A stretch of 64,000 nucleotides of DNA from RPQJ01 sp963748985 (lineage in GTDB: Bacteria; Pseudomonadota; Gammaproteobacteria; Steroidobacterales; Steroidobacteraceae): the NCBI GenBank assembly GCA_963748985.1, contig CAVVKQ010000025.1, positions 13,437 through 77,436 of the forward strand, given 5' to 3'. The number at the start of each line of letters is the position of its first letter. The first letter of the stretch is position 1. The notes below the pieces were generated by a model. That model saw only the letters and a list, made by a program, of their open reading frames with translations, searched no databases and was not told the origin of the DNA. This document shows positions 53,923 through 63,248 of the stretch, one piece after another. The position numbers and the translations under genes were made by a program.

Positions 53923-55610
53923 GCAATCACGAGCATGAAAGTTCGCGATCACCCGCTGAGGACATCTCCCTGGATCGCGCCTGGCAACAGTTGTCGGATG
54001 AACAGCCGCCGCCAGCACTCGATGCCGCGATCATCGCGGCTGCACACAAGTCGATCCAGGATCACGACGAGCAGGCACAGGTAATCCGCGCCAGCCGCCA
54101 GTACCGGAATTGGCTGACGCGGTGGCAACCGTTGGCTGCGGCGGCCGCCGTGGCTGGTCTCGCTTTCGTTCTCGTGCAATCGCTGCCGCTCGATCGGGAT
54201 GTCGCGCCGACGATTCGGATCGAGGAACCTTCACCCAACGCCGCGACGGCGCAGAAGGAACTGCACAGCCCGCCAGCTGGCGAGGCGAGCGACGCCAAGG
54301 CGGTGCAACCCGGTGAATCTGCCGCTGCTCCAGAGCCGCGTGCGGCGGCGGACAGTGCACTCACGCAGGCGGTCGTCCCTGCGCCAGCCGCGTCGGCTCC
54401 TGCAGCGGCTGAGTTCGATCAGTTCGATCAACGACAGGAAGCGACGTCGAAAGCAAGCGGCGGAATCGCGTCAGCTGAAGTCGCCGCACCTGCACAGGAG
54501 CGTCGGCGGAATGATCAGTTGCCCCTGACCGTGGCGGATCGAGCCGCAAGAATTGCCGGGCTTTATGCTGCGGGCGACACAGCAGGCGCCGAAGCGGCCT
54601 TGCGTGAGTTTCGTGCCGTCGATCCGGATGCCGACACGTACCTGCCAGACTCGCTCCGCGATTGGGCGCGGACCGTCACCCAGTTCACGTACTTCCAGCA
54701 GGTGGGCGGCCTCGACTGCCGGCCCGTGATGGGCGAGATCACCTACGGCCTCGAGCGGCTCGCGATGTACCTGCAGGGTGTCGAGAGCGTGTTCGACCTG
54801 GTCTGGACCGACGGCCCGCTCGGCCGCGTCACGTACGGCGATGTCTACCACCAGAACGAGGTCGAGCAGTCGAAGTACAACTTCGAATACGCCGACGTCG
54901 ACGAACTGTTCCGCCAGTTCGACGCCCATGAGAAAGAGTGCCTGCGGATGCTCGAGGTGAAGCTAGCGCTGCCGGCCTACGAGCGGATGCTCAAGACCTC
55001 GCACACTTTCAACCTGCTCGACGCGCGCAAGGCGATCTCGGTGACCGAGCGCCAGCGCTACATCCTGCGGGTGCGCACGCTGGCGCGCGGCGTGGCCGAG
55101 GCGTACTACGCCAGCCGTGAGACGCTAGGTTTCCCGATGCTGCAAAACAGGGGAGGTCAAAATAGGGGAGGTTCCCCTATTTCCGCTGGAAATAGGGGAG
55201 CCTCCCCTATTTTGCATGTCGATCCGCCGCTGCCCGAACGGGGAACTCCCCGACGGGAGGCCTGGCATGAGCGCCTCCCGCGATTTCCTGGTCGAGATCG
55301 GCACCGAAGAATTGCCGCCCAAGTCGCTGCTCAACCTGAGCGCGGCGTTTGCCGAAGGCGTGGCCAGCGGACTCAGGGACGCCGGCATCGCTTACAAGTC
55401 GCTCGAGGCATTCGCGACCCCGCGCCGGCTGGCCGTGCGCGTCAGGAAGCTCATCGAACAACAACCGGACCGACCGCTCGAAAAGCGCGGCCCGCCTGTA
55501 AAGGCCGCGTTCGATGCGAACGGTGCCCCGACGCAGGCTGCCCTCGCGTTCGCGCGTGGCTGCGGCGTCGACGTCTCGGCGCTCGAGAAGATCGAAACGC
55601 CCAAGGGTGA
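53919..55610 (+). CDS. In-frame fusion of a putative anti-sigma protein and the 3' half of glyQ (duplication junction)
   Basis: 563-residue open frame created where copy 1 meets copy 2 (54674/54675). Residues 1-252 are a putative anti-sigma factor: acidic N-terminus, one membrane helix (WQPLAAAAAVAGLAFVLVQS), Ala/Pro/Glu-rich periplasmic linker, and a repeat-like segment RIAGLYAAGDTAGAEAALRE near its normal end. It then passes in frame into GlyQ at TQFTYFQQVGGLDCRPVMGE and runs to GFPMLQ. Beyond the repeat element at 55142 the frame reads out-of-frame glyS sequence, so the last 150 or so residues are nonsense. GlyQ residues before about 145 are absent, so no synthetase activity is expected. 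Confidence 0.75.
   Translation: MSNHEHESSRSPAEDISLDRAWQQLSDEQPPPALDAAIIAAAHKSIQDHDEQAQVIRASRQYRNWLTRWQPLAAAAAVAGLAFVLVQSLPLDRDVAPTIRIEEPSPNAATAQKELHSPPAGEASDAKAVQPGESAAAPEPRAAADSALTQAVVPAPAASAPAAAEFDQFDQRQEATSKASGGIASAEVAAPAQERRRNDQLPLTVADRAARIAGLYAAGDTAGAEAALREFRAVDPDADTYLPDSLRDWARTVTQFTYFQQVGGLDCRPVMGEITYGLERLAMYLQGVESVFDLVWTDGPLGRVTYGDVYHQNEVEQSKYNFEYADVDELFRQFDAHEKECLRMLEVKLALPAYERMLKTSHTFNLLDARKAISVTERQRYILRVRTLARGVAEAYYASRETLGFPMLQNRGGQNRGGSPISAGNRGASPILHVDPPLPERGTPRREAWHERLPRFPGRDRHRRIAAQVAAQPERGVCRRRGQRTQGRRHRLQVARGIRDPAPAGRARQEAHRTTTGPTARKARPACKGRVRCERCPDAGCPRVRAWLRRRRLGAREDRNAQG
55142..55214. repeat. REP-like inverted repeat, expanded form (copy 2)
   Basis: Corresponds to 45832-45890 but has a partially repeated first arm: AAAACAGGGGAGG is followed by TCAAAATAGGGGAGGTT before CCCCTATTTCC. 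The inner pairing to the second arm is preserved. The change accounts, with a one-base deletion just downstream, for the shift of offset from 9310 to 9324 and puts the upstream frame out of register with the copy 1 arrangement. Confidence 0.88.
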
Positions 55611-57396
55611 ATGGCTCGTGTTCCGTGGCACCGAGACGGGTGCACGCACCGTGGACCTGCTCCCCGCCATCGTCACGGCGGCGCTCGATGCGTTGCCGAT
55701 CGCCAAGCGCATGCGCTGGGGCGCCGGCGAAGCGATGTTCGTGCGCCCGGTACACTGGGTGCTGCTGCTTTGGGGCAAGGACGTCGTCGAGGCGGAAGTC
55801 CTCGGCCAGAAGGCAGGCAACGTCACCTACGGTCACCGCTTCATGGCACCGAAGGCGCTCAAGATCTCGACCCCGTCGTCGTACGTCGGGACGCTGCTCA
55901 AGCGCGGCAAGGTCATGGCCGACGTGAATGCGCGCCGCGACAGCATTCGAGCCGGTGTCACCGCTGCGGCCGAGAAGCTGGATGGCTTCGCCGTCATCGA
56001 CGGCGCGCTGCTCGACGAGGTCACCGGCCTGGTCGAATGGCCGGTCCCGCTGGCGGGACGATTCGACCCGCAGTTCCTCGAACTGCCGGCCGAAGTGCTG
56101 ATCGCCACGATGCAGGAGCACCAGCGGTATTTCCCCGTGCGCGACGCACAGGGGAAGCTGATGCCCTGGTTCATCACCGTTTCCAACATCGAGAGCCGTG
56201 ACCCGTCACAGGTGATCGCCGGCAACGAGCGCGTCGTGCGTCCGCGCCTGACCGATGCCGCGTTCTTCTATAAGACCGATCGCCAGCGCCCGCTCGCGAC
56301 GCAGGTCGATGCGCTGAAGCGCGTGACTTTCCAGACGCAGCTCGGCTCGCAGCACGACAAGTCGGAGCGCGTGCGCACCCTGGCCAGGTCGATTGCTGCA
56401 ACCATCGGCGCCGATCCGGCCCTGGCCGATCGTGCCGCAGTGCTCAGCAAGTGCGATCTGCTCACCAGCATGGTGGGGGAATTTCCTGAATTGCAGGGCC
56501 TGATGGGCCGGTATTACGCATTGCACGATCACGAACCGGCCGACGTCGCCGAGGCGCTGCGCGAGCAGTACCTGCCCCGCTTCGCGGGCGACGCCTTGCC
56601 GGTCACCGGCACGGGCATGGCGCTCTCGATTGCAGACAAGCTCGACACCATTGCGGGCATCTACGCGACGGGGCAGAAGCCCAGCGGCACGCGCGATCCG
56701 TTCGGTCTGCGCCGTGCAGCCCTTGGTTTGCTGCGCACGTCGATCGAGCGCGGGCTCGACCTGGACCTGCAGCAGCTGATCGGTCAGGCCGTCACCGCCG
56801 CGCGAGCCGACATGGCGCGAGTCGCGACCGGGCAGGGCAAGTCGCTGGGCGCGATCGACGCTGAAAAGCTTGCGGTCGAGGTGTACGACTATGTGCTCGA
56901 ACGACTGCGTGCGTACTACGTGGAAGGAACCGCCGATATCACTGTTGCGGTCGAAGCGTTCGACGCCGTGCTCGCGACTCGCCCTGCGTCGGCACTGGAT
57001 TTCGACGCACGGCTGCGCGCATTGGTGCAGTTCCTGCAGCTGCCGGACGCGACGAGCCTCGCGGCAGCCAACAAGCGCATCGCCAACATCCTGAAGAAGG
57101 TGTCGGAGCCTGTTGGCGCAACGGTCGACGAGTCGCAGCTCATCGACCCCGCGGAACAAGTGCTGGCCGAGCAGGTCGTGGCGATTGCACGCGAGGTCGA
57201 GCCGATGTTCGCGGCGCGTGACTACACCCCGGCGCTGCAGCAGCTCGCGGCGTTGCGCAAGGCGGTCGACGATTTCTTCGACTCCGTCATGGTCAATGCG
57301 GACGATCCGGTCCTGCGTGCGAATCGACTGGCGCTGCTGAATCGCATGCGCGGTCTGTTCATGCGGGTGGCCGACCTGTCGCGGTTGCCGGGCTGA
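55267..57396 (+). CDS. glyS: Glycyl-tRNA synthetase beta subunit (copy 2)
   Basis: Full-length 709-residue second copy. By eye it differs from copy 1 at three residues (N2S, V to A in DVNGAP, S to A in TASLDAL), while some two dozen bases differ, nearly all silent. ATG 55267 with GGGAGG upstream is the start equivalent to copy 1; the open frame reaches back to 55216. It is not preceded by a complete glyQ, so any alpha subunit would have to come from the gene at 44936. Confidence 0.94.
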   Translation: MSASRDFLVEIGTEELPPKSLLNLSAAFAEGVASGLRDAGIAYKSLEAFATPRRLAVRVRKLIEQQPDRPLEKRGPPVKAAFDANGAPTQAALAFARGCGVDVSALEKIETPKGEWLVFRGTETGARTVDLLPAIVTAALDALPIAKRMRWGAGEAMFVRPVHWVLLLWGKDVVEAEVLGQKAGNVTYGHRFMAPKALKISTPSSYVGTLLKRGKVMADVNARRDSIRAGVTAAAEKLDGFAVIDGALLDEVTGLVEWPVPLAGRFDPQFLELPAEVLIATMQEHQRYFPVRDAQGKLMPWFITVSNIESRDPSQVIAGNERVVRPRLTDAAFFYKTDRQRPLATQVDALKRVTFQTQLGSQHDKSERVRTLARSIAATIGADPALADRAAVLSKCDLLTSMVGEFPELQGLMGRYYALHDHEPADVAEALREQYLPRFAGDALPVTGTGMALSIADKLDTIAGIYATGQKPSGTRDPFGLRRAALGLLRTSIERGLDLDLQQLIGQAVTAARADMARVATGQGKSLGAIDAEKLAVEVYDYVLERLRAYYVEGTADITVAVEAFDAVLATRPASALDFDARLRALVQFLQLPDATSLAAANKRIANILKKVSEPVGATVDESQLIDPAEQVLAEQVVAIAREVEPMFAARDYTPALQQLAALRKAVDDFFDSVMVNADDPVLRANRLALLNRMRGLFMRVADLSRLPG

Positions 57397-57401
57397 CGCC
57401 G

Positions 57402-58139
57402 ATGCTGCAGTGGATCCGCTCGGTGATCTACACCGTGCTGTTGTTCCTGGGCACGGGGTTTTTCGGTGTCATCGTGCTGCTGTCGGCATTGCTGCCGCTC
57501 AGCATCGAGCAGCGTTACGTGATCCCGCGGGCCTGGGGCCTGTCCCTGACGTGGCTGGCCAAGGTCGTTTGCGGCCTGGGGTACGTCATCGAAGGGCAGG
57601 AGAACCTGCCGTCGCGCCCGTTCATTTCCCTGTGGAAGCATTCCTCGGTGTGGGAAACGCTGGCCCAGATGTTCGTCGTGCCGCCGGCTGCCTGGTCCCT
57701 CAAGCGTGAAGTCATCTGGATCCCGATCGTTGGCTGGGCGGTGAGCACCTTCAAGCCGATCGCCATCAATCGCCGGGCGGGTCACTCGGCCGTCAACCAG
57801 GTCGTGCAGCAGGGACGGGAACGACTGGCTTCAGGCATGGGCATTATCGTGTACCCCGAGGGTACGCGCGTGGCGCCCGGGCAGACGCGGAAATACGGCG
57901 TCAGCGGTGCCTTGCTGGCCTGCGAAACCGGAGCACCCGTAGTGCCAATCGCTCACAACTCCGGTTATTTCTGGCGCCGACGCAGCCTGCTGAAGAAGGC
58001 CGGCACGATCCGCGTCGTGATCGGCCCACCGATCGACCCGGCCGGGCTGACTCCGCGCGAAGTGAACGAGCGTGCACAGCAGTGGATCGAGGCGAAGGTC
58101 GCCGAGATCGTCGCGCAGCCGGGCGGTCAGCCGCGCTGA
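57402..58139 (+). CDS. plsC: 1-acyl-sn-glycerol-3-phosphate acyltransferase (copy 2)
   Basis: Second copy of the 245-residue acyltransferase with all motifs intact (HSSVWE, FKPIAINRRAG, VYPEGTRVAPG, PVVPIAHNSG). Residue changes against copy 1 are conservative: V/I, I/V, V/I, M/V and D/E. Base differences are denser here than in glyS, roughly 4 percent by eye, again mostly silent. Confidence 0.88.
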   Translation: MLQWIRSVIYTVLLFLGTGFFGVIVLLSALLPLSIEQRYVIPRAWGLSLTWLAKVVCGLGYVIEGQENLPSRPFISLWKHSSVWETLAQMFVVPPAAWSLKREVIWIPIVGWAVSTFKPIAINRRAGHSAVNQVVQQGRERLASGMGIIVYPEGTRVAPGQTRKYGVSGALLACETGAPVVPIAHNSGYFWRRRSLLKKAGTIRVVIGPPIDPAGLTPREVNERAQQWIEAKVAEIVAQPGGQPR

Positions 58140-58200
58140 GCACTCCAGCGCGTCCCTGGCCCGTCAAATCGAGTCCCGCGGCTTCGACGTGAGCGCCGTA

Positions 58201-58620
58201 TCAGGATGCAGCCAGTTCGAGCCGGAGTTCCCCGCCGGACACCATGCCGCGCGGCTGCCAGCCCAGTGCGAGGTAAAAGCGTTCGGCACGTGTGCCCGGG
58301 CTCGTCGTCAGCCAGAGGCGCGAGTGGCCTTGCGACCACAGCCATTCGATCATTGCGGCGTGGAGGGCTTTGCCATGGCCCCGGCCTTCATGGTCCGGAT
58401 GGACAAACAGCGCCCAGACACTCCCCGCGCTGTAGCCGGACGCAAATGCTACGACCTCGCCTCCTGCCTCGATGACCCAGGTGCGACCGAGATCCTCCAT
58501 CGCCGCGACGTAGTCGGCCTCGGTAATGCGGGCCGGGTCGGACAGCGTGTTCTCGCGCACGGCCAGGCGCACGCGATGCATGCCAGGAATATCGGAGCGA
58601 TTGGCGAGTCGCAGGCTCAT
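58201..58620 (-). CDS. GNAT family N-acetyltransferase (copy 2)
   Basis: Second copy of the 139-residue acetyltransferase (MSLRLANRSDIPGMHRVRLA; acetyl-CoA loop HPDHEGRGHGKA intact). It differs from copy 1 at a few positions (M3L, R to T in RENRLSD, D to E in ITDADY). The start overlaps the copy 2 tfoX-like stop by 4 bp. Confidence 0.87.
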   Translation of the reverse strand: MSLRLANRSDIPGMHRVRLAVRENTLSDPARITEADYVAAMEDLGRTWVIEAGGEVVAFASGYSAGSVWALFVHPDHEGRGHGKALHAAMIEWLWSQGHSRLWLTTSPGTRAERFYLALGWQPRGMVSGGELRLELAAS

Positions 58621-59015
58621 CGCCTGGACTTCGAGCCAGGCGATTTCTTGCCTGTCGAGCTGGCCCTGGCCTTCGGCTTCCTGGCGCTGGATGTCGTCGT
58701 CGTTTTGACCTGCGGCAGCGGCAGCGCGTCGGCCGTTGCACGCACGATCGCAGCGGCCGCGTCCGCATCGTCGAGTTGCGCGTCGATCAGGAAGTACGGC
58801 TTGGCGCCCGGGTAGGGCGGCGCCTCCTTCACCCGATCGAGCAGTGCCTTGCCGGCGTCCGTCGGCTTGAGGTAGAACTGGTTGTCGCAAACGAGCGCAA
58901 CGACCTTGCCGTCGCAGTAGACGGCAAATTCGCCGAACATCCTTCGGTGCGACACGCGGCCCGCGCCCCGGATCTGCTCACAGACGTACTCCACGAAGCC
59001 GATGTCCGATGCCAT
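58617..59015 (-). CDS. TfoX/Sxy family N-terminal domain protein (copy 2)
   Basis: Second copy of the 132-residue protein, intact, with small changes (F to Y in DNQFFLKP, G to D in LLGRVKEA, A to T in the basic tail). Same start context (GGGAGGT) and same coupling to the GNAT gene. Confidence 0.87.
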   Translation of the reverse strand: MASDIGFVEYVCEQIRGAGRVSHRRMFGEFAVYCDGKVVALVCDNQFYLKPTDAGKALLDRVKEAPPYPGAKPYFLIDAQLDDADAAAAIVRATADALPLPQVKTTTTSSARKPKARASSTGKKSPGSKSRR

Positions 59016-59140
59016 GGCCACCTCCCTGCCCGTCGGGGATACACGATAGGTACTTTCGCTCATCAACGGCTAGGCGTAGCGTTGTTCTAATTGCCCCCGA
59101 CGCCCCACAGGCGGTCATTTACAACCGAGGAATTCGTACG

Positions 59141-59452
59141 ATGAACAAGCTCTCGATTCTTGCACTCGCGGCCGCCCTGGCGCTGATCGCCGGCCCGTCC
59201 TACGCAGGCGATGCCGCCGCTGGCAAGGCCAAGGCCGAAGAAGCGTGCGTTGACTGCCATGGCGACGATGGCAAGGGCGACGACGAGAATGCACCCATTG
59301 CCGGCATGTCGGTCGCGGACTTCACCAAGGCGATGACCGAGTACCAGGACGGCACGCGGACCAAGGACGCCAAGATGGCGAAGGCTGCGAAGAAGATGAC
59401 GGCAGCCGACGTTGCCAACCTGGCGGCGTATTACGCGAAGCTGCCGAAGTAA
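59141..59452 (+). CDS. Periplasmic c-type cytochrome, class I (copy 2)
   Basis: Second copy of the 103-residue mono-haem cytochrome (CVDCH). Every base of the gene matches copy 1, as do the flanks from about 59072 to 59719. Confidence 0.9.
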   Translation: MNKLSILALAAALALIAGPSYAGDAAAGKAKAEEACVDCHGDDGKGDDENAPIAGMSVADFTKAMTEYQDGTRTKDAKMAKAAKKMTAADVANLAAYYAKLPK

Positions 59453-59478
59453 TCCGACCATTCTTGCGGGGATGACTG

Positions 59479-59503
59479 AGGGCCCTCATCGAGGGCCCTT
59501 TTT
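59479..59503 (+). terminator. Rho-independent terminator after cytochrome c (copy 2)
   Basis: Same nine-base stem AGGGCCCTC / GAGGGCCCT, loop ATC and TTTTT as at 50155. Confidence 0.95.
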
Positions 59504-59642
59504 GTTGGCGTGAGAACTATCAAGTCAGAATTGATAACAGCCAGGTAAATTTATGGCTACCATCGTCATCATCAATTCCTGGTGATATCCACTCGGCTGC
59601 GGTCGAGCGCGCTCGAGCAGCATGGAAATGCGGGGGAAGGCA

Positions 59643-61636
59643 ATGAAGATCACGTGGTTCCTGGTGGGCTTGCTTTGTTCGAGCGCCCTCCTGGCGGCCC
59701 CGGCGAGCCCGGCAAGACCAACTGCAGCCGACGTCGAACGCGAACTCACGTCGACGTATTTCCATTGGTTTCCGGAGATGGCGACCTACTACAGCGTCGA
59801 TCCCGCAATCGCCGGGCCGGGTTCGAACACGCGCCTGTCGCCACGTACCCAGGCGGACGAAGTCGCGAAACGTGCGGCGTTCAAGCGCGTCCTGAGTCGC
59901 TTCGGCGGAGGCGGACGCGACCGGTCTGAGTCCATCCGACCAGGTGTTCCATGCCGCGCTCGAGGCAAACCTGCGCGGCAGCCTCGCGCCTGCCGAGGTC
60001 GTCGAGTACGGCACCGTGTTCAGCGCCTGGGGCACGTGGTTCATGCCCTATGCCGTCAGCCAGATGGGCGGCCCACAGGACGTGGTGACGAAGCTCCTCG
60101 GCAGCCAGCAACCGGTGCGCAACGCGGCCGAGGCAGAGGACTACCTCACGCGCCTGGAGGCCTACGCCAGGACCATCGACGAAACGATCGCGAAGATCGA
60201 GCACGACCGTCGCCTGGGCGTGGTGCCGCCGGGCTTTGTCCTCGACAAGGCGATCGCGACGCTTGCACCGGCGGGCGATGGCGACCCGGCGCAGCACCCG
60301 CTGGTAGTCGCTCTGGCGACCAAGGCCCGTGACGCTGGCCTGCCGCAACCGGACGCCTGGACGAAGCGCGCCTCCGCGCTGGTGGCAAATGGCGTCCTGC
60401 CGGCGAATGCACGGCTGGCTGCCAAGCTGCAGTCAATGCGTGCGGGCGCCAGTGACGAACCTGGCATCTGGCGGCTGCCCAAGGGCGACGCCCTGTACCA
60501 GGCCATGATCCTGCACATGACCGACACCTCGCTGTCGCCGCGGCAGATCCACGATCTTGGACTGGCGGAGGTGGCACGGATCCTGGGCGAGATGGACAAG
60601 ATTCTCCGGGCCGAAGGTTACTCCGTCGGCAGCGTCGGCACAACGCATGGAAACGCTGGGCGCCGAAAAGCGGTTTGCGTATACGAACGACGCCGTTGGC
60701 AAGGCCCGCCTGCTCGCCGACGTGAACGCACAGCTCGCCGAAATTGCACCGGTCCTGCCGCAGTGGTTCGGCACGCTGCCCCCGCAGCAGGTCGTCGTGA
60801 AGGCGGTACCCGAACAAGCGGAAAACAGCTCGTCGGGCGGAGCCTACGATGCTCCCGCGCTGGACGGCTCGCGGCCCGGCACGTACTGGATCAACCTGCG
60901 GGACACGGCGATCCTGCCGTCTTTCAAGCTCAAGACGCTGACGTACCACGAAGGCAATCCGGGCCATCACCTCCAGGCCGCATTCGGCATGGGTGTCGGC
61001 ACGCCGGTCATCGCAACGGCCCTGTACTCCAACGCGTTCGGTGAAGGCTGGGCGCTGTACGCGGAGGCGCTGGCGAAGGAGATGGGTCTCTACGCGAAAG
61101 ATCCTTACGGTGATCTCGGCCGTTTGCAGGACGAGCTCTGGCGTGCGGTGCGTCTCGTGGTCGATACCGGCATGCATTCGCTGCGCTGGAGCCGGGCGAA
61201 AGCCATCGACTACGCAATCACGACGGCCGGCGTGCATCCGCTGGAAGCGGAAGCCGAAGTCGAACGCTATGCGGTCTGGCCGGGGCAGGCACTGGGCTAC
61301 AAGATCGGCATGCTCGAGATCCAGCGTTTGCGGCGCGTCGCGCAGCAGGCACTGGGCGAGCGCTTCGACATCCGCGCGTTCCACGTCGAAGTGCTGAAGG
61401 ACGGCGCCGTCCCGCTGCAGGTGCTGGAGACGAAAATCCAGCGCTGGATCGAAGCGCAGCGAACGCCGGCCGATTCATTCGTGGCGGCCATCGCCCGGCA
61501 CTGCGGCAAAGCCACGGCGACCGAATCACCGCCACGCCGATGGTTCGCCGGATGTGCTGACGATGTATGGCGGCGACACGGTTCGTCTACGAGCTCACGC
61601 GGCCAGGACGGATATTTCGCGTCGAGTTCGACCTGA
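59643..61636 (+). pseudogene. DUF885 peptidase-like gene, copy 2, with two +1 frameshifts
   Basis: Starts at the same ATG context as copy 1 with signal peptide MKITWFLVGLLCSSALLAAP. An extra G near 59908 (TTCGGCGGAGG against TTCGGCGAGG) shifts the frame after about 88 residues. A second extra base near 60640 (GTCGGCACAACGC against GTCGGACAGCGC) shifts it again rather than restoring it. The C-terminal two-thirds, including HEGNPGHH, remain readable in the third frame to the stop at 61636. As given, no complete DUF885 protein can be made from this copy. Confidence 0.85.
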
Positions 61637-61729
61637 CACGGCCGGTGGCGATTCCGCCCGCGCCATGGGGTAGCACTGACACACCCTGACGGCGTCGGAT
61701 GGAGAGTTAACCCCGCCTCGCTCGAGCCC

Positions 61730-61760
61730 CCGTTTACAGGGATGCACACCCTGCAAACGG
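61730..61760 (+). promoter_or_regulatory. Hairpin covering the ribosome-binding region (copy 2)
   Basis: Identical to the hairpin at 52404-52434: CCGTTTACAGGG pairing with CCCTGCAAACGG, next to the Shine-Dalgarno of the ATG at 61771. Confidence 0.45.
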
Positions 61761-61770
61761 AGTCCGAGCC

Positions 61771-62601
61771 ATGAGCAATCCGATCACCCGCCGCACGTTG
61801 CTGGGGGCCGCAACCGCAACGGTCCTCGCGCTCGCAATCGCCCCGATGGGCGTCTGCCGGGCCGACACGCTCGCGCGTGTAGACGTCTACGACCGCGGCG
61901 CCGGCGAGGTTCTGACCGAATACCGCCACCACGGCCGGCGATACGTTGTCGGCGAACCCGGCAACGAATACGCCGTCCGCATTCGCAATTGCACTGGCCG
62001 CCGTCTGCTGGCAGTCGTGAGCGTGGACGGAGTCAATGCGGTGACCGGTGAATCGGCGTCGCCCGACCAGGCCGGCTATGTGCTGGAGCCGGGCGGCTAC
62101 GTGAACATCCAGGGCTGGCGCAAGGACCTGAGCCGCACCGCGGCCTTCTATTTCTCTGATCCGGCGGACTCCTATGCCGCACAAACAGGTCGGCCCCACG
62201 ACCTCGGCGTCATTGGCGTCGCGTTGTTTCGCGAGCGACCGGTCGAGCGGCAGACGTGGCTGAGCAAAGAGAGCCGGTCGGAGCGATCGGACACGCCGGC
62301 ACGAGCCGAATCCGACACTGCCTCGGACGCCAAGGCCAGCCGAGCGGCCGGGGCCACCGCAGCAGCTCCTGCCATGCAGTTGCCGTCGCTGGGCACGGGA
62401 CACGGCCGCGGCGAGTACTCGCCGGTCCAGCAGGTCGAATTCGAGCGCGGCAGCGCGCAGCCGGACGAGATGATCGCCATCCGTTACGAGCGCCGGGAAA
62501 CGCTGGTAGCGATGGGCGTCATTGCGGAGCCGCCGTACCGCTTTTCGCGCCGCCACCCGGAACCGTTCCCGGGCGCACTGGGTTTCGTCCCCGATCCGTG
62601 A
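61771..62601 (+). CDS. Conserved hypothetical exported protein, Tat-like signal (copy 2)
   Basis: Second copy of the 276-residue exported protein of unknown function, intact. The residue differences I noticed are L to H (YRHLGR to YRHHGR) and S to T (RNCSGR to RNCTGR); other changes are silent. Same overlap with the sigma factor gene. Confidence 0.8.
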   Translation: MSNPITRRTLLGAATATVLALAIAPMGVCRADTLARVDVYDRGAGEVLTEYRHHGRRYVVGEPGNEYAVRIRNCTGRRLLAVVSVDGVNAVTGESASPDQAGYVLEPGGYVNIQGWRKDLSRTAAFYFSDPADSYAAQTGRPHDLGVIGVALFRERPVERQTWLSKESRSERSDTPARAESDTASDAKASRAAGATAAAPAMQLPSLGTGHGRGEYSPVQQVEFERGSAQPDEMIAIRYERRETLVAMGVIAEPPYRFSRRHPEPFPGALGFVPDP

Positions 62602-62648
62602 CCTGTGCGATTGCTGCATCCGCCGCGCAGCCCAATACTGCACGGCGG

Positions 62649-63248
62649 ATGCAGCCCCACAACACCGAGCAGGAACCACGCACCGACGAGGCCTTGATGC
62701 GCGCCTACGGTTGCGGCGAGGCGCGTGCTTTCGAGGTGCTTTATGCGCGGCACAGGGCGGCCACGTACCGGTACTTCCTGCGTCACGCAAACGGGCATCC
62801 GGCAACCGCAGATGAACTGCATCAGGACCTCTGGCTGAAAGTGATCCGCGCGCGTGAGCGCTACGAGGCGCAGGCAAAGTTTTCGACCTGGCTGTATACG
62901 CTCGCGCGAAATCGAATGGTCGATCACTGGCGTTCGCGCCACGGCATTGCGCTGGAGTCTCTCGAGGACGAGGCAACAATCATGCAGGCGGAGGAGTCCG
63001 TCGCAGCATCGCGCGACGGCAGCGACGACCCGCTGCATGCAACAATCGATACGCAGGCTCGACATCGCCTTTTCGCCGCGTTGGCCGACGTTCCGCCGCT
63101 GCAACGGGATGCATTCCTGCTGCACGTCGAGGGCGGCCTCTCGCTCGAGGAGATCGCGAGCCTTACGGCCGCGTCCGGCGAGACGGTAAAAAGCCGGCTG
63201 CGTTATGCGTATCGCCGATTGCGCGCCGCGCTGGAGGACATGGCATGA
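62649..63248 (+). CDS. ECF-type RNA polymerase sigma factor (copy 2)
   Basis: Second copy of the 199-residue ECF sigma factor; the protein appears identical to copy 1, with only a couple of silent base changes seen. It is coupled by a 4-bp overlap to the anti-sigma gene. Confidence 0.9.
   Translation: MQPHNTEQEPRTDEALMRAYGCGEARAFEVLYARHRAATYRYFLRHANGHPATADELHQDLWLKVIRARERYEAQAKFSTWLYTLARNRMVDHWRSRHGIALESLEDEATIMQAEESVAASRDGSDDPLHATIDTQARHRLFAALADVPPLQRDAFLLHVEGGLSLEEIASLTAASGETVKSRLRYAYRRLRAALEDMA

Larger units (their letters stand above)
45365..54674. repeat. Tandem duplication unit, copy 1 (about 9.3 kb)
   Basis: Starts inside glyQ at GTCACCCAGTTCACG and ends inside the putative anti-sigma gene at GATTGGGCGCGGACC, immediately followed by copy 2. 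It carries glyQ 3' half, glyS, plsC, GNAT, tfoX-like, cytochrome c, DUF885, a hypothetical gene, an ECF sigma gene and most of the anti-sigma gene. The offset to copy 2 is 9310 bp before the REP element, 9324 bp after it and 9326 bp after the DUF885 gene. Confidence 0.95.
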
